Source: Deltaproteobacteria bacterium (lineage in GTDB: Bacteria; Myxococcota_C; UBA6777). From it: a stretch of 64,000 nt of DNA. The stretch is taken from assembly GCA_006226375.1 (NCBI GenBank), contig SBHC01000088.1, positions 62,001 through 126,000 of the forward strand, written 5' to 3'. Below, piece after piece: positions 28,741 through 38,500 of this stretch. The translations under genes were made by a program, and so were the position numbers. The stretch's first letter is position 1, and every line of letters starts with the position of its first letter. Below the pieces are notes generated by a model that was not told the DNA's origin, did no database searches, and saw only the letters and a list, made by a program, of their open reading frames with translations.

Positions 28741-28760
28741 GTGCCCACGGATGTGGGTAC
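28741..28760. terminator. Hairpin between convergent genes
   Basis: Arms GTGCCCAC and GTGGGTAC (one G-U pair) enclose a GGAT loop and are followed by TTCTCCCTT. It lies 42 bp after the VIT-VWA stop and before the convergent cyclase gene. Two further hairpins (ACGCAG/CTGCGT at 28812-28827, and AGGC/GCCT just after) follow and may serve the minus-strand gene. Confidence 0.45.
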
Positions 28761-28896
28761 TTCTCCCTTGCCTATATCTTTCATGGGTAGCAGGGGTACT
28801 TGAGTCGGGCCACGCAGATGCCTGCGTCAAACCAAAGGCGAAGGCCTCTTTCTTGCCAACAGCATTTCATCACACCCCAATGCGAGCATACAAGCA

Positions 28897-31800
28897 CTAG
28901 GATTTCGCGATGGCAGTTGTGTATAGCATAGGAGTTGGTAACTCATTCTCTAAGGCGTGGAGAGCCTCCGCTGTTCGTTTTAAAGCACGAGGGACGGCGG
29001 ATTCGTTGGCCTTCTCTTGGGCAACGAGGTAGAGCGCGCGGGCCGCCTTGGGTTTGCCCCGGTCGCGCAGCAAGTGACCGTACACGACATACCCATCGGC
29101 CGCATACAACGGGTTTTCGCACGTTTCAAGCCAGTCTTCGGCTTGCAAGATATGTTCTTCCGCTTCTTCCAGTTTCCCCATACAACGAAGGGCTTCTGCC
29201 TGATGGACACGCATTCGTGGAGCATCAATCTCCAACGAGGAGAACAGCCTGTGCGCCTTGCCAAAGCACTCGTACGCAAACACATACTGCTGCTGACTCA
29301 TTTTGTTGATGGCGATGTTGTTCCATAACGTAGCCTCACGCTCGCGATCCCCCAGTTGACGAAACAAACCCATCGACTCCATCGCCAAACGATGGGACTC
29401 TTCCGAATCGTTGGAGTCCCTGGCGACGTTGGCAAGGTTTCCAACAATGTTGGCCTTGGCTGAGAGATTGCCGCTGGCCTCACTTCGACGAAGGCTATCT
29501 TCCAAGAGTTGTTTGGCCTCTTCCAATCGCCCTTCGCGCCACGCGATAATCCCAAGATTGTTTAAGCCGCCTGCGACCCCTTCGTCATCGTCGATACTTC
29601 GAGCAATATCCAGACTTTGCTCAAACAGCTTGTGTGCGGCTTTCAGATCTCCGCAATACCAGGCAACCTGCCCCTGCATTTTGTAAGCTTTCCAGCGTAT
29701 GACAGGTTGCTGATAACGGTGTGCCAGAATCTGCGCCTGAGCAGCCTCCACTCCCGCGTCATCGTAGTTTGACATCTTGACCAACACGGTAGCTCGCGCC
29801 AAACACACAGCCGCAGAAGGCTCTTCCATAGCTTGGGCGGCAAGGTCACAAACAGCCAAGACATCTTTCCACCTCGACAAGCTAGTCAGAACCTCAGCCG
29901 CAGACAACGCAATGCGCCGAATCGCTGCCCCCCTTGTTGTTCCGTGATAGGCCAACGCTTTCTCGTAATAGCTTGCAGCAGAAAGATTCAAGAAGCTATG
30001 CTTTGCCTCATCACCAGCCTTTTCCAGGTAGAAAGCAGCCTTTTCGATAAGCCCAGCCCTTTCCGAGTGCAAAGCTAGCTCGCCGTAGTGAGGCGCAAGA
30101 TTCTCAGAAAAGACTTGCTCGTACGCCTCTGTCGCCGCGGCATGAAGCTCTCGAAGGCGATGCTCCGACTGCATGTGATAAGCGGCATCTCGGAGCAAAG
30201 CATGTCGAAAGTTGTAACGAAGCGAATCCTTGCTTGACCAAACATGTTCATGGGCGATGGCATGAAGAGTCTGAGCCAGATGGGTTGGATGCTCCAGCAA
30301 TGACGTCAGAACGGTAGAAACAAACTCCTGCCCCAAAACAGAGGCAGCCTGCACTGTACGTTTCTTGTCGATATCCAGCTGGTCAAGGCGAGCGACCAAG
30401 AGCGCGTGAACATCTTCCGACAGCATCATCTCTGACTCTAAGGCTTCCACACCATCGTCGGTGTGCTGCAAGCGACGATTGTCTTGCAAATACCGTAAGA
30501 TTTGTTCCGCAAAGAATGGGTTCCCCTCTGACTTGCTGTGCACCAACTCCAACAAGGAAGGAGCCATCTCACGGCCTAACAAGCTGCGAGCCATGTCCTG
30601 CAAGTGACGTTTGGAGAGAGGACCCAAAGGCAACAACGTCTGCGGCATGCTGGAAGGGAAAGGCAACCGAAAGGGACTTCCGTCGTTTTGGTAGCGGCTG
30701 GTCAGGATGACGGCAATCGGAGCATCGGCCAGATGCTTGAGAATAGACTGCAGCGCTTCAATGGAGTCAGCGTCCAGCCACTGAGCATCCCCCACATGAA
30801 GAATCACAGGCTGCAGGCTCGACTCTGCAAGGAGCCAGGCCTGCAACGCTTGCAAGGTATTCTCAAAGCGTGCTTTGGGCTCCAATTGAAAGTAGAGAGA
30901 GTCCTTCCAGTGCAACCCAACCAGAGCGGCCACGATGGAATGAACACGTTGAAGCTCCTCCAGGCGTTCAGGATCCTCTCCACCTAGACTTTCGCTCAGA
31001 CGTTGCTGCAAATGACTCCATGTGGTGTCAAACACGCTGCGATTTTGCTCCAACGTCTGTGTCGGTAGCTGCTTTGTATAATGTCTGAGCGCATAGGAGA
31101 AGGGAGAGAACGACTGTTGAAGAATCGCATCACAAGGGCAATAAAGCCAGAGAAAGGGTTGGTTCGCATATAGCTCTTCCAAATGATGGTGATAGCTATC
31201 CACCAGCAAGCTTTTGCCAGCACCCGGTTCACCATCGATGAACAAGAGACGAGCAGACTCACCGTAAAAGAGAGGCGAGATCGACTTGTGCATCAGCTTC
31301 ATTTGACGCTCTCGTCCCACCATCGTTGTGCTGGAGTGTGCCAGGTACGAGTTGGTGAGGCGATGCTGCAACGCATGCATCAGCAAGGGAACAGGAAAAC
31401 CCTTGAGCAGCTGCGGTTCACGCTCCGCAAACGCATACCGATGCGAAGCCTTGGTGTAGACAGCTGGACCGCACCAAAACTCTCCCCAAGGAGCCTTCAT
31501 CATCAGACGAGCTGCCATGTTGACGCCTCGCCCCAAGCATGTGAACTCATGGCGCTGTTGTCCGCCGTTGAAGCCCACATACATCATGTTCTGGGTGACC
31601 CCAGCGCGAAGCGCCCATGTCGGTTCACTGCGCTGCTGGAGAGCCAGAAGAAAATCCAAGGCGCGCTGCAAGTCTCGTTCATGGGACGTCGGTGCACCAA
31701 AGAACAAAAGAACGTTGTCGCTCTTGTCGCCGAAGTCGAAGCGGGTGAATGTCCCGCCGTACTCTTCCAACAAAGCGGACAACAAGGTTGCAAGATCTGT

Positions 31801-32592
31801 GAGTTCGTCAACCTTTTCAAAGGCGAGAAACACAACCGTGACTTTGCGCCACTCTCCCCGCAAGGGAAAGTGAAGGATCTCATCAGGAACAAAGCGTCCC
31901 AAAATATCAGCCGACACGTCCTCCGTATCCTTCACAATGGTGGCGGGGTCAACATCAAGCTCAGCAGGCGCCCAACGGTTCGTTTGCAACAGCTCTGCTG
32001 GAACCTGAAGATAACCTTCATGCTCTACTCCCTCTAAAGATTCAGGGAGAAGCTCCACCAAGGCTCGCTCCAGAACAATGTCACCTTGTCCAGCAAGCGC
32101 CTGAGCATCGGCACAACCCAGGATCGCTGGCCCGCGAAAGCAATACGTTCGTCGCTCAACAGAGAGGGGTAGGATTTCCCATAGAACATCGCCCCACGCA
32201 AGACCAATCTTGGCTGCAAACAAGAACTCGCCGTACGACGTTTTGTAGGTTGCATGCTTTGCAAAGAAAGACTGCAGCGCAATGGCAGCCTCCCAAGCAT
32301 GTTGAGGAGCCGAGCCCTCTTCGTCGCAGGGAAAGACGGCTGTGAATGCATCGCCGGCAAAGCCAACAATGACCCCGCCCTGTTCGTGAATGACATGAAC
32401 CGTTGGATCAAAATAAAATCGCAACGCCTCAGCAAGAGTCTCTGCACCTTGTTTGCCATGGGCCATCAGGGTTTCAGTAAGAGCGGTAAAGCCCGACAGA
32501 TCGACAAACAAGGTAACAGCCTGGAAGAGGCCGCGCTTGTCGCCTTGCAAGTGTTTCTGAACAATCCAGGACGGGAGCAGGGGATGCTTCAT
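28897..32592 (-). CDS. Tandem class III cyclase domains - AAA ATPase - TPR signalling protein
   Basis: The 1231-residue cytoplasmic protein begins with two class III nucleotide-cyclase folds: 15-200 (LFVDLSGFTAL, GFAGDAFTAVF) and about 240-400 (VVFLAFEKV, GDKSDN, CLGRGVNMAARL). The first keeps the metal-binding aspartates in recognisable context; the second lacks the first one (AFEK), so it is probably inactive or only supports dimerisation. An AAA/NACHT-like ATPase follows, with Walker A GEPGAGKS (about 455) and Walker B VILHVGDAQWLD. About ten TPR-like repeats fill 800-1220. The architecture is common in Myxococcota and is thought to link ligand or partner binding to cAMP/cGMP or ATPase signalling. 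It is transcribed convergently to the sigma operon. Confidence 0.85.
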   Translation of the reverse strand: MKHPLLPSWIVQKHLQGDKRGLFQAVTLFVDLSGFTALTETLMAHGKQGAETLAEALRFYFDPTVHVIHEQGGVIVGFAGDAFTAVFPCDEEGSAPQHAWEAAIALQSFFAKHATYKTSYGEFLFAAKIGLAWGDVLWEILPLSVERRTYCFRGPAILGCADAQALAGQGDIVLERALVELLPESLEGVEHEGYLQVPAELLQTNRWAPAELDVDPATIVKDTEDVSADILGRFVPDEILHFPLRGEWRKVTVVFLAFEKVDELTDLATLLSALLEEYGGTFTRFDFGDKSDNVLLFFGAPTSHERDLQRALDFLLALQQRSEPTWALRAGVTQNMMYVGFNGGQQRHEFTCLGRGVNMAARLMMKAPWGEFWCGPAVYTKASHRYAFAEREPQLLKGFPVPLLMHALQHRLTNSYLAHSSTTMVGRERQMKLMHKSISPLFYGESARLLFIDGEPGAGKSLLVDSYHHHLEELYANQPFLWLYCPCDAILQQSFSPFSYALRHYTKQLPTQTLEQNRSVFDTTWSHLQQRLSESLGGEDPERLEELQRVHSIVAALVGLHWKDSLYFQLEPKARFENTLQALQAWLLAESSLQPVILHVGDAQWLDADSIEALQSILKHLADAPIAVILTSRYQNDGSPFRLPFPSSMPQTLLPLGPLSKRHLQDMARSLLGREMAPSLLELVHSKSEGNPFFAEQILRYLQDNRRLQHTDDGVEALESEMMLSEDVHALLVARLDQLDIDKKRTVQAASVLGQEFVSTVLTSLLEHPTHLAQTLHAIAHEHVWSSKDSLRYNFRHALLRDAAYHMQSEHRLRELHAAATEAYEQVFSENLAPHYGELALHSERAGLIEKAAFYLEKAGDEAKHSFLNLSAASYYEKALAYHGTTRGAAIRRIALSAAEVLTSLSRWKDVLAVCDLAAQAMEEPSAAVCLARATVLVKMSNYDDAGVEAAQAQILAHRYQQPVIRWKAYKMQGQVAWYCGDLKAAHKLFEQSLDIARSIDDDEGVAGGLNNLGIIAWREGRLEEAKQLLEDSLRRSEASGNLSAKANIVGNLANVARDSNDSEESHRLAMESMGLFRQLGDREREATLWNNIAINKMSQQQYVFAYECFGKAHRLFSSLEIDAPRMRVHQAEALRCMGKLEEAEEHILQAEDWLETCENPLYAADGYVVYGHLLRDRGKPKAARALYLVAQEKANESAVPRALKRTAEALHALENELPTPMLYTTAIAKS

Positions 32593-32679
32593 GCTCGAAC
32601 TCTCTGACTCACAATCACGCTCGCAACGAAGGGCATGTCACCCAAGAGTCGCTTGTGTCTGTTATCGAAACAATGTGGA

Positions 32680-33402
32680 CTAGGGGTTGTACTTGTGAGC
32701 ACAAACACCCTGGACACACTGGTATCCGTAGGTACGGGGACAATCACAGGTACTGACCAACGGCAAGGGGCATCCGAGAGAGCCAGCCTTCTTAATGATA
32801 GCGAAGAAGCGGGTGGTGTCGGCACTGTTCCGTGCGACTTTGTTCCGGGTGCACCCACAGCTCGTACCCTGGAGCACCTGACCACACTCTTTGTCTTCCG
32901 AACAAGATTGAATGTTTTGTAGTTCGCTCTTGAAGGCCTGAAGCAAAGCGTTGCAATCGTCGGGTAGAGGCTGGTCCGGCTGTGTCGTTGTATCTGGCGT
33001 ACCTGCATCTTGTGGAGCGGTGTCTCCAGGAGCCTTGTCCTGGGGAGTCCCTGCATCGGTTGGGTTGTTCTCCTCGGCCGCAGGTTCGTCCGATGTCTCT
33101 GGAGCGGGCTCGCTCGACGCCTCTGCTCCGGGCTCGTTCCCATCGACTTGTTCCGCAGCAGGCTCTTGCGTAGGTTCAGCCTTGGGCTCTGGGCCTGGTT
33201 CCTTGGCAGACGTTGCCTCTTGCGCTGGCTCTGAGGCTGCTTCTGTGGTTGCCTCTGTGAGCGTTGCTTCGGTGGAGTTTTCCGCTGTCGTTTTTTCGAT
33301 ACCAGCTTCAACCCCTGGCTCGTTGGTTGAGGTCACAGGTCCACACGACACCATCCAACCTGCAACAAGCAACCCAACCATCCATCCAGTCCATGCTTTC
33401 AT
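32680..33402 (-). CDS. Lipoprotein with long Pro/Glu/Thr/Ala linker and cysteine-rich C-terminus
   Basis: Two adjacent ATGs (33405 and 33402) are possible; the second has better spacing to AGAGG. The signal KAWTGWMVGLLVAGWMVSC ends at a plausible lipoprotein Cys. Residues 25-150 are a low-complexity P/E/T/A-rich stalk, typical of Myxococcota surface lipoproteins. The C-terminal 90 residues hold about nine cysteines (QSCSEDKECGQVLQGTSCGC ... CDCPRTYGYQCVQGVC) that should form a compact disulphide domain. The function is unknown; a similar 'CNxL...CxxDxxC' cysteine arrangement recurs in myxobacterial lipoproteins. It is divergent from the lipoprotein at 33671. Confidence 0.75.
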   Translation of the reverse strand: MKAWTGWMVGLLVAGWMVSCGPVTSTNEPGVEAGIEKTTAENSTEATLTEATTEAASEPAQEATSAKEPGPEPKAEPTQEPAAEQVDGNEPGAEASSEPAPETSDEPAAEENNPTDAGTPQDKAPGDTAPQDAGTPDTTTQPDQPLPDDCNALLQAFKSELQNIQSCSEDKECGQVLQGTSCGCTRNKVARNSADTTRFFAIIKKAGSLGCPLPLVSTCDCPRTYGYQCVQGVCAHKYNP

Positions 33403-33670
33403 CATCAACCTCTTTCCTTCACAAACATTCCAAAAGACACACACCACACCGCGACAAGAAGTACAACAACTTGCTTGCGCCTAAGCATAGAAACCTCAAG
33501 CGAGTTTTGTTGTAAGTGGCTTTGTCTTGTTCATACCACGAATTGATAACTTCCCCAAACAATGTTAACTTGCTGCTCAAAAGTGGAAGAAACAAACACC
33601 TTCCCTATCTCTCACTCCAAAGAACACTCCATGGCACGACCGAAGAGCATGGAGGAGACGAGAAGTTACG

Positions 33671-34609
33671 ATGCGCATACGTTCGACATGTTGGGTTGTT
33701 GGTTTGTTTTGTGTCCTCGCCTTTGCTCCAGCAGCCTGTTCTCCAGGCAATCCTTCGGAGCCTGCAGAGGAACAACAACGCAACGAAGCCATCGCAGAGA
33801 AAATTGAAGAGAAGGCGACAGAACGTAACACCAAAGAGAAGACTGCAGACGATGCGGGCGTTGGACCTGAGGAAGAAGCAGTACCGGAGCCGAAAGCAAC
33901 AGAGCAAGGAGTCACGGAGCCACCGCAAGAGGTCGTGGTAGAAGAGCCATCGACACCCACACCGGATGAGATGGTACCTGAGATTATCCCGGAGTCGATG
34001 TTTCCCAAAGATGGTCTGGGCCAGTTAAGCGGGCAGTGCAACGTGCTCGACGACGAAGAATGGAACTCGTCCAAGTCGTTTTTCTTTCGAAACACCATCG
34101 ACTTTGGAACCATGCCCTTTGACAAGGCCAAGCTCACCCAAGGAGGAAGGAAGATCTGGGACGATGGAAACCTCGGAGGTAGCTCGGTCCATTCCGAGGT
34201 CTTTGCCTACGAGGTGTTGTACCGCTGTGAGTCGGCTGCTTTGCTCAAGTCGGAAGGAGAGATCGTTTACCAGGACAAAGGTGGCAAAAAGACAGACTTG
34301 TTGGTGCTGATCGATCAACGAAAGATTGGCGTAAGCGTCACCCGTGCCTTCCACTTTCCACCGACCAACCCTTACACCGAGCAGGAAGCCAACACACTGC
34401 TCACAAAGAAACTGAAAGACATCCCACTCAGCGCCAAAAACGCAGACAGCAAGGACGCCTGGGGCCGTTCAATCCTTCACATTCTGGCCTACAACAAACA
34501 GTACGCTGACGTTGTAGAAACCGCCTACAAAAAGTTGGATGCCAGCGTCACCTCCAACATTGTGTTGATGGTGACTGTCACAGACGGAAAAGATGACCAC
34601 ATCTACTAA
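33671..34609 (+). CDS. Lipoprotein of unknown function
   Basis: The 312-residue protein has signal MRIRSTCWVVGLFCVLAF ending APAAC (clear lipobox) and an acidic, proline-rich stalk (25-110). The folded region (about 120-312) is not one I recognise. Within it, SEVFAYEVLYRCESAALL followed by KKTDLLVLIDQRKIGVSVTRAF has the spacing and hydrophobicity of a PD-(D/E)XK-type core with an altered last motif (VSVTR rather than ExK). That is a weak resemblance only. GGAGGAG lies 13 nt upstream of the ATG, rather far. It is divergent from the lipoprotein at 32680-33402. Confidence 0.7.
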   Translation: MRIRSTCWVVGLFCVLAFAPAACSPGNPSEPAEEQQRNEAIAEKIEEKATERNTKEKTADDAGVGPEEEAVPEPKATEQGVTEPPQEVVVEEPSTPTPDEMVPEIIPESMFPKDGLGQLSGQCNVLDDEEWNSSKSFFFRNTIDFGTMPFDKAKLTQGGRKIWDDGNLGGSSVHSEVFAYEVLYRCESAALLKSEGEIVYQDKGGKKTDLLVLIDQRKIGVSVTRAFHFPPTNPYTEQEANTLLTKKLKDIPLSAKNADSKDAWGRSILHILAYNKQYADVVETAYKKLDASVTSNIVLMVTVTDGKDDHIY

Positions 34610-34647
34610 GAGGAACCCACAGCGACTAAGCTACCGAAGAAAGATGC

Positions 34648-35361
34648 CTAGACAGATGTTGCCAAGAAGGTGACCAAATGCTCACGCAGTTTGGCTTTCA
34701 CTCGCTCACTCACATACGTGTTAATCTGTTTGGAGAGTCGCTTATTCACAAACGCTTTGTTTTGAGCGGCGTTGAAGCCAAGGCGCTTTAACAGCTGAAG
34801 CCGACGACGCTCTGTCTCCTTGAGCCATGGATTGTTCGCCTTTTGGTGAACGCCATCTTGGGGCATAAGCTTGCTTTGGTGGTACGCTGAAAACATAGCA
34901 AGAGTGTAACGGAAGTAGGCTTCTTCGTAGAATTGGTCCCTTGCTCTTGCCAGCTTTCGCTTGGCCGCCTTCTCACCTTCAGCGCTTTTAAAACCTTTCA
35001 TAAAAGCGTGTGTGATGTGACCATTTTGCTCCATCACACGTGCAACACGAAGCAACATACCGTACGTCCACTGGCTAAACGCCTGGGAGCGCGGGCGCTT
35101 GCGAAGGCTATCCTGGTACATTTTCAAGAGGTGGACGCCTGTTCCCAGCTTGCTTTTGATCCGCTCTGCGTTCTCGCTCTGAGACGACGATACATTAAAG
35201 GGTTCTTTCACAAACGCTTGAAAGTCCTTCTCCATCATATTGAAGTAGTACTTGTCCTCCTTCGTTTGTGACTTGGATACGGTGTGGTACAGCGTGGAGG
35301 AACATCCCACTGTCAACAAAGCAAGGCCAGAAACAAAGCAGTATGCAAAAAACTGTCGCAT
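34648..35361 (-). CDS. Small lipoprotein, helical, unknown function
   Basis: The ATG at 35361 (GAGGAGTG just upstream) gives 237 residues with the signal FFAYCFVSGLALLTVGCSS, a good lipobox. The mature part is rich in Lys, Gln and aromatic residues and predicted mainly helical (ERIKSKLGTGVHLLKMYQDSLRKRP; ERVKAKLREHLVTF), with no family I recognise. A 33-bp direct repeat lies 22 bp upstream of the start (35383-35415) and recurs at 46701-46733. It is on the same strand as, and downstream of, the RHS/TcB-like module. Confidence 0.72.
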   Translation of the reverse strand: MRQFFAYCFVSGLALLTVGCSSTLYHTVSKSQTKEDKYYFNMMEKDFQAFVKEPFNVSSSQSENAERIKSKLGTGVHLLKMYQDSLRKRPRSQAFSQWTYGMLLRVARVMEQNGHITHAFMKGFKSAEGEKAAKRKLARARDQFYEEAYFRYTLAMFSAYHQSKLMPQDGVHQKANNPWLKETERRRLQLLKRLGFNAAQNKAFVNKRLSKQINTYVSERVKAKLREHLVTFLATSV

Positions 35362-35382
35362 GAATTCACTCCTCGGGCTGTA

Positions 35383-35415
35383 TTCCCCATCTCTGTGTTT
35401 CCTTGTGCGATACGT
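35383..35415. repeat. Direct repeat, left copy, flanking the RHS module
   Basis: It is identical to 46701-46733 except for one base at the seventh position (A here, C there); the last 26 bp are perfect, ending TTGTGCGATACGT. Both copies read in the same direction and bracket the two-gene RHS/TcB-like module. On the minus strand it contains AAGGAAAC. Confidence 0.8.
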
Positions 35416-35573
35416 ATCCAGGAAAATCCCCCCAGAACGATGGACAAGCGCACAAGTGGATCGAACGTACACAGAGAACATCGTTCGATGTTTCATTTCT
35501 GCACATTGCAGCAACAATTCTTTCATTTCTGCCCAAGAAGTGCTGTGAGTCGATTCGCAGGAGCTTCCTTTTT

Positions 35574-38500
35574 TCAGGCCTGCTTTTGACGTGTCTTTCC
35601 CTGTCCGTCGATGTAGTCGACCTGCATGATGGGATTGTAAAGCACAATGACATCGCACAAAGAAACGGACGAATCAAAAGAAACCACCGAAAAGACTTCG
35701 TCCGTTTGCCAATCGAGAGACAATGGCTCTGCAAACACAAGCTGCCCATCGGCGTAGAAGTAGAACGCTCCGTTGTAGAGAGCAAGAAGCCAATCTTGCG
35801 AAGGGACTTCAACGCTTTGAACAGCGAGGGTCTTGCTGTTTTCTTTAACAGAATAGTCTTGGGTCTCTGCATCCCACGCCAGGGAAACACCTCCAAGCCG
35901 CATAGAGAGAGAGGGAACTCCAGAAGAAAGCTGAACAACATCTGCTTGTTGGGGCTGCCACAGCATCAATCGGGAAACGTCAGAGCGTATCGGCTCCAAC
36001 GAAAAAGCTGCAGAGAGAGGATACTGTGGACCCACAGGTAGGCCGGCTTTGTTAAAGGAAAAGAGAGCGGAGCTTGCGTCCTTGGAATCAAGACCGATCG
36101 CATGGATAAGAGCGCCACAAACGACGGGAGACGAGAGCACTGTGGAAGGAACTTCGACCGTTGCGAGCCAAGAGAGGTCAGAGTCCAACAACCTTAAGGC
36201 GCCAGAGGAGCAAGCCACAGCGACAACACCATCACCCACCGCTGGCAAACCAACCCAAGCATCATCCGCCTTTTGGGAAAGGGAAGCCTGGATAGAAAGG
36301 GTGTTATCAAAGACGCTGAGAGCGTCGGAAGAACAAGCAAGCAGAGAGCCATCACTGGAAGGCAAGGGAGAGCAAGACTGCGCTCCATCATAGAAACCTG
36401 CAGCATCCCACTCCAAAGAAGCAGTGTTAAACCTCACAACCAGGGATTGAGCTGATGCTCGCTGGACAGGAAACGAAGTCAGGTTCGCCTCCGTGCCATG
36501 TTGTTTGTAGCGAGAGAGGTCATGGGTGTTCTCTTGAAACGGCCAGTAACCGACAAGCCCTGGCTCTCTTCCGACCAAAGAGCGGTCTTTGTACGCTTTA
36601 ATTTGCTCTTGAGAGCGCCCATAGCGCCAAATACGAAGTTCACAGATCTGTCCAGGAAACAAGCTTTGGTTGTCGTTGGCCTGACCAACCACCAGGGGCG
36701 CGCTGTTGCATGTGCTTCCATAGGTTGGGTCGAGGACAGGCCCGTGGACAAGTTGGCCATCGAGATACAACGAGAGGTATCCCCGATCTCGAACAAAGGC
36801 GACATGATGAGGTTTCCCGTCCTTAATCGGATGCGGACTGTCCAAAGTGATGTTGCTGTCTCCATCGTACCGGGCCGCCTGGATCTTGTTGGTTTTCTTC
36901 TTGATCCGCAGAATGTAGGGATAACAATGATCCCACTTCTGCACGAGGTTAAGCATCGGAGGGCTGTCATCTGACACATTGTACTGAAACCAGCACTCCA
37001 CAGTGAAGTCTTGGTCCGCATCAAACCCAAGAACACCCGCGTTATCTTCGATCACGACATTGTTGTGTTCCTCTGTCAGAAAGACTGCCTGACCGGATGG
37101 CGTGACAGGTGTTGTCGTTGGGTTAAGGCCCAAGAACAAGAAACGCCCGTCTTCTGTCGCGGAAGGACGTCCTGCACATGTACAAGGCTGCCCCAAGATT
37201 TCGTCATAGGACAAACAAGTCTTCCATGACGCATCGCCGCTCTCTGCAACTCCAGAGACATTAACACGGAGCAAAGCTTCGTCGTGCTTCGCAAGGTAAA
37301 GATTGGATTCGTTGAGCAACGAGGGAGCAAACACAGAGTTGGGTTCGAAGGAGCCGAGGCTACACTGAACAGCGTTGGATGCCAAAAGTAACTCAACCTG
37401 CCCCTTATCATTTTGGAACAAGCCGTAAATGTCCCCAACGTCATCCACAAGGATAGCTTCGCCCACAACAGTGTACCCAGTCAAAACCTGATCCATCGTT
37501 GTAACAACCTCTCCTCCCGGTAGTAGCAGTGCTACAGAGTAAGAAGAAGAGTTCTCACTACCAAGAAGCCCGACAAAGGTATCGGAAGAGTCAGGAAGCC
37601 TTACAGGAGGCACAGCGAGAGGCTGCTTGCAGGTAAAGCCGACGCTCTTCCATCCTTGCAGCTGCGCTCGAACAGCCACTCCATCCAAAGGTTCGGGCAG
37701 GTGTAGAGTTGCTTCGCTGTTGGGTTCGACAACCATCGTGCGTCCGACCAGCGCTCCGTTGGTCATGCCACTCTCCAGGCCACGTCCATCCAGGTAGAGA
37801 CCCGCGATTGTAGCTCCCTCCTCTCCAGAACCCTGCCCAACGCCTTGTGCAACGATCTTGAGAGAGGACGGTGGCGTTCGTGGAAAGGAAGCCTGTGAAG
37901 CCCCCTCCTCTGAGAAGGAGGAAGGCATGGTTTGATGATGAGGATCCACCACAAGGGTAATGGACTCGGCGTTGCAATCCGACCCGTTGGACTTGCGGAC
38001 TTTCCCTAGAAGTCTCTTCCGACGGTCAAACACATACCGCGTTAAAAAGGGGGAGCCAGGATAGGTCATGGTGCTGACCAACATACGACTGACAGAGTCC
38101 AAGGCCAAGAGAGAAAGCTCCACGTTGGAGAGAGGAAAGCATCCCACATGGTCGATAAACATTGTAGCTTCCAGAGGCTGTGAGGAAGCTAGCTGGAGAG
38201 TCAGACACCATTGTTCTTGACCGTTGGGTACAGCAGAGAGTTCACTCCAATCCAACAAGATACGATAGGTCGCCCAGTTTGTACCATCTTCAACATGAAA
38301 GCTTGTGCTTGCTATCTGTTGTGGGTCGCTGGTTTCGCTCGTAGAGACTACGACAGTCCAGTCCAAGGAAGCAGAGGAAGTCGGTTGGGAAGAAAGCAAG
38401 CCACAAAAGGAAGCCACCCAGGTGCCTTCAGGCACAGCCGACGGCTGGAAGGTTTTGCTCCAAGACATGGAATGTTTGCCATCCCAAGCAAGGGAGCGGT

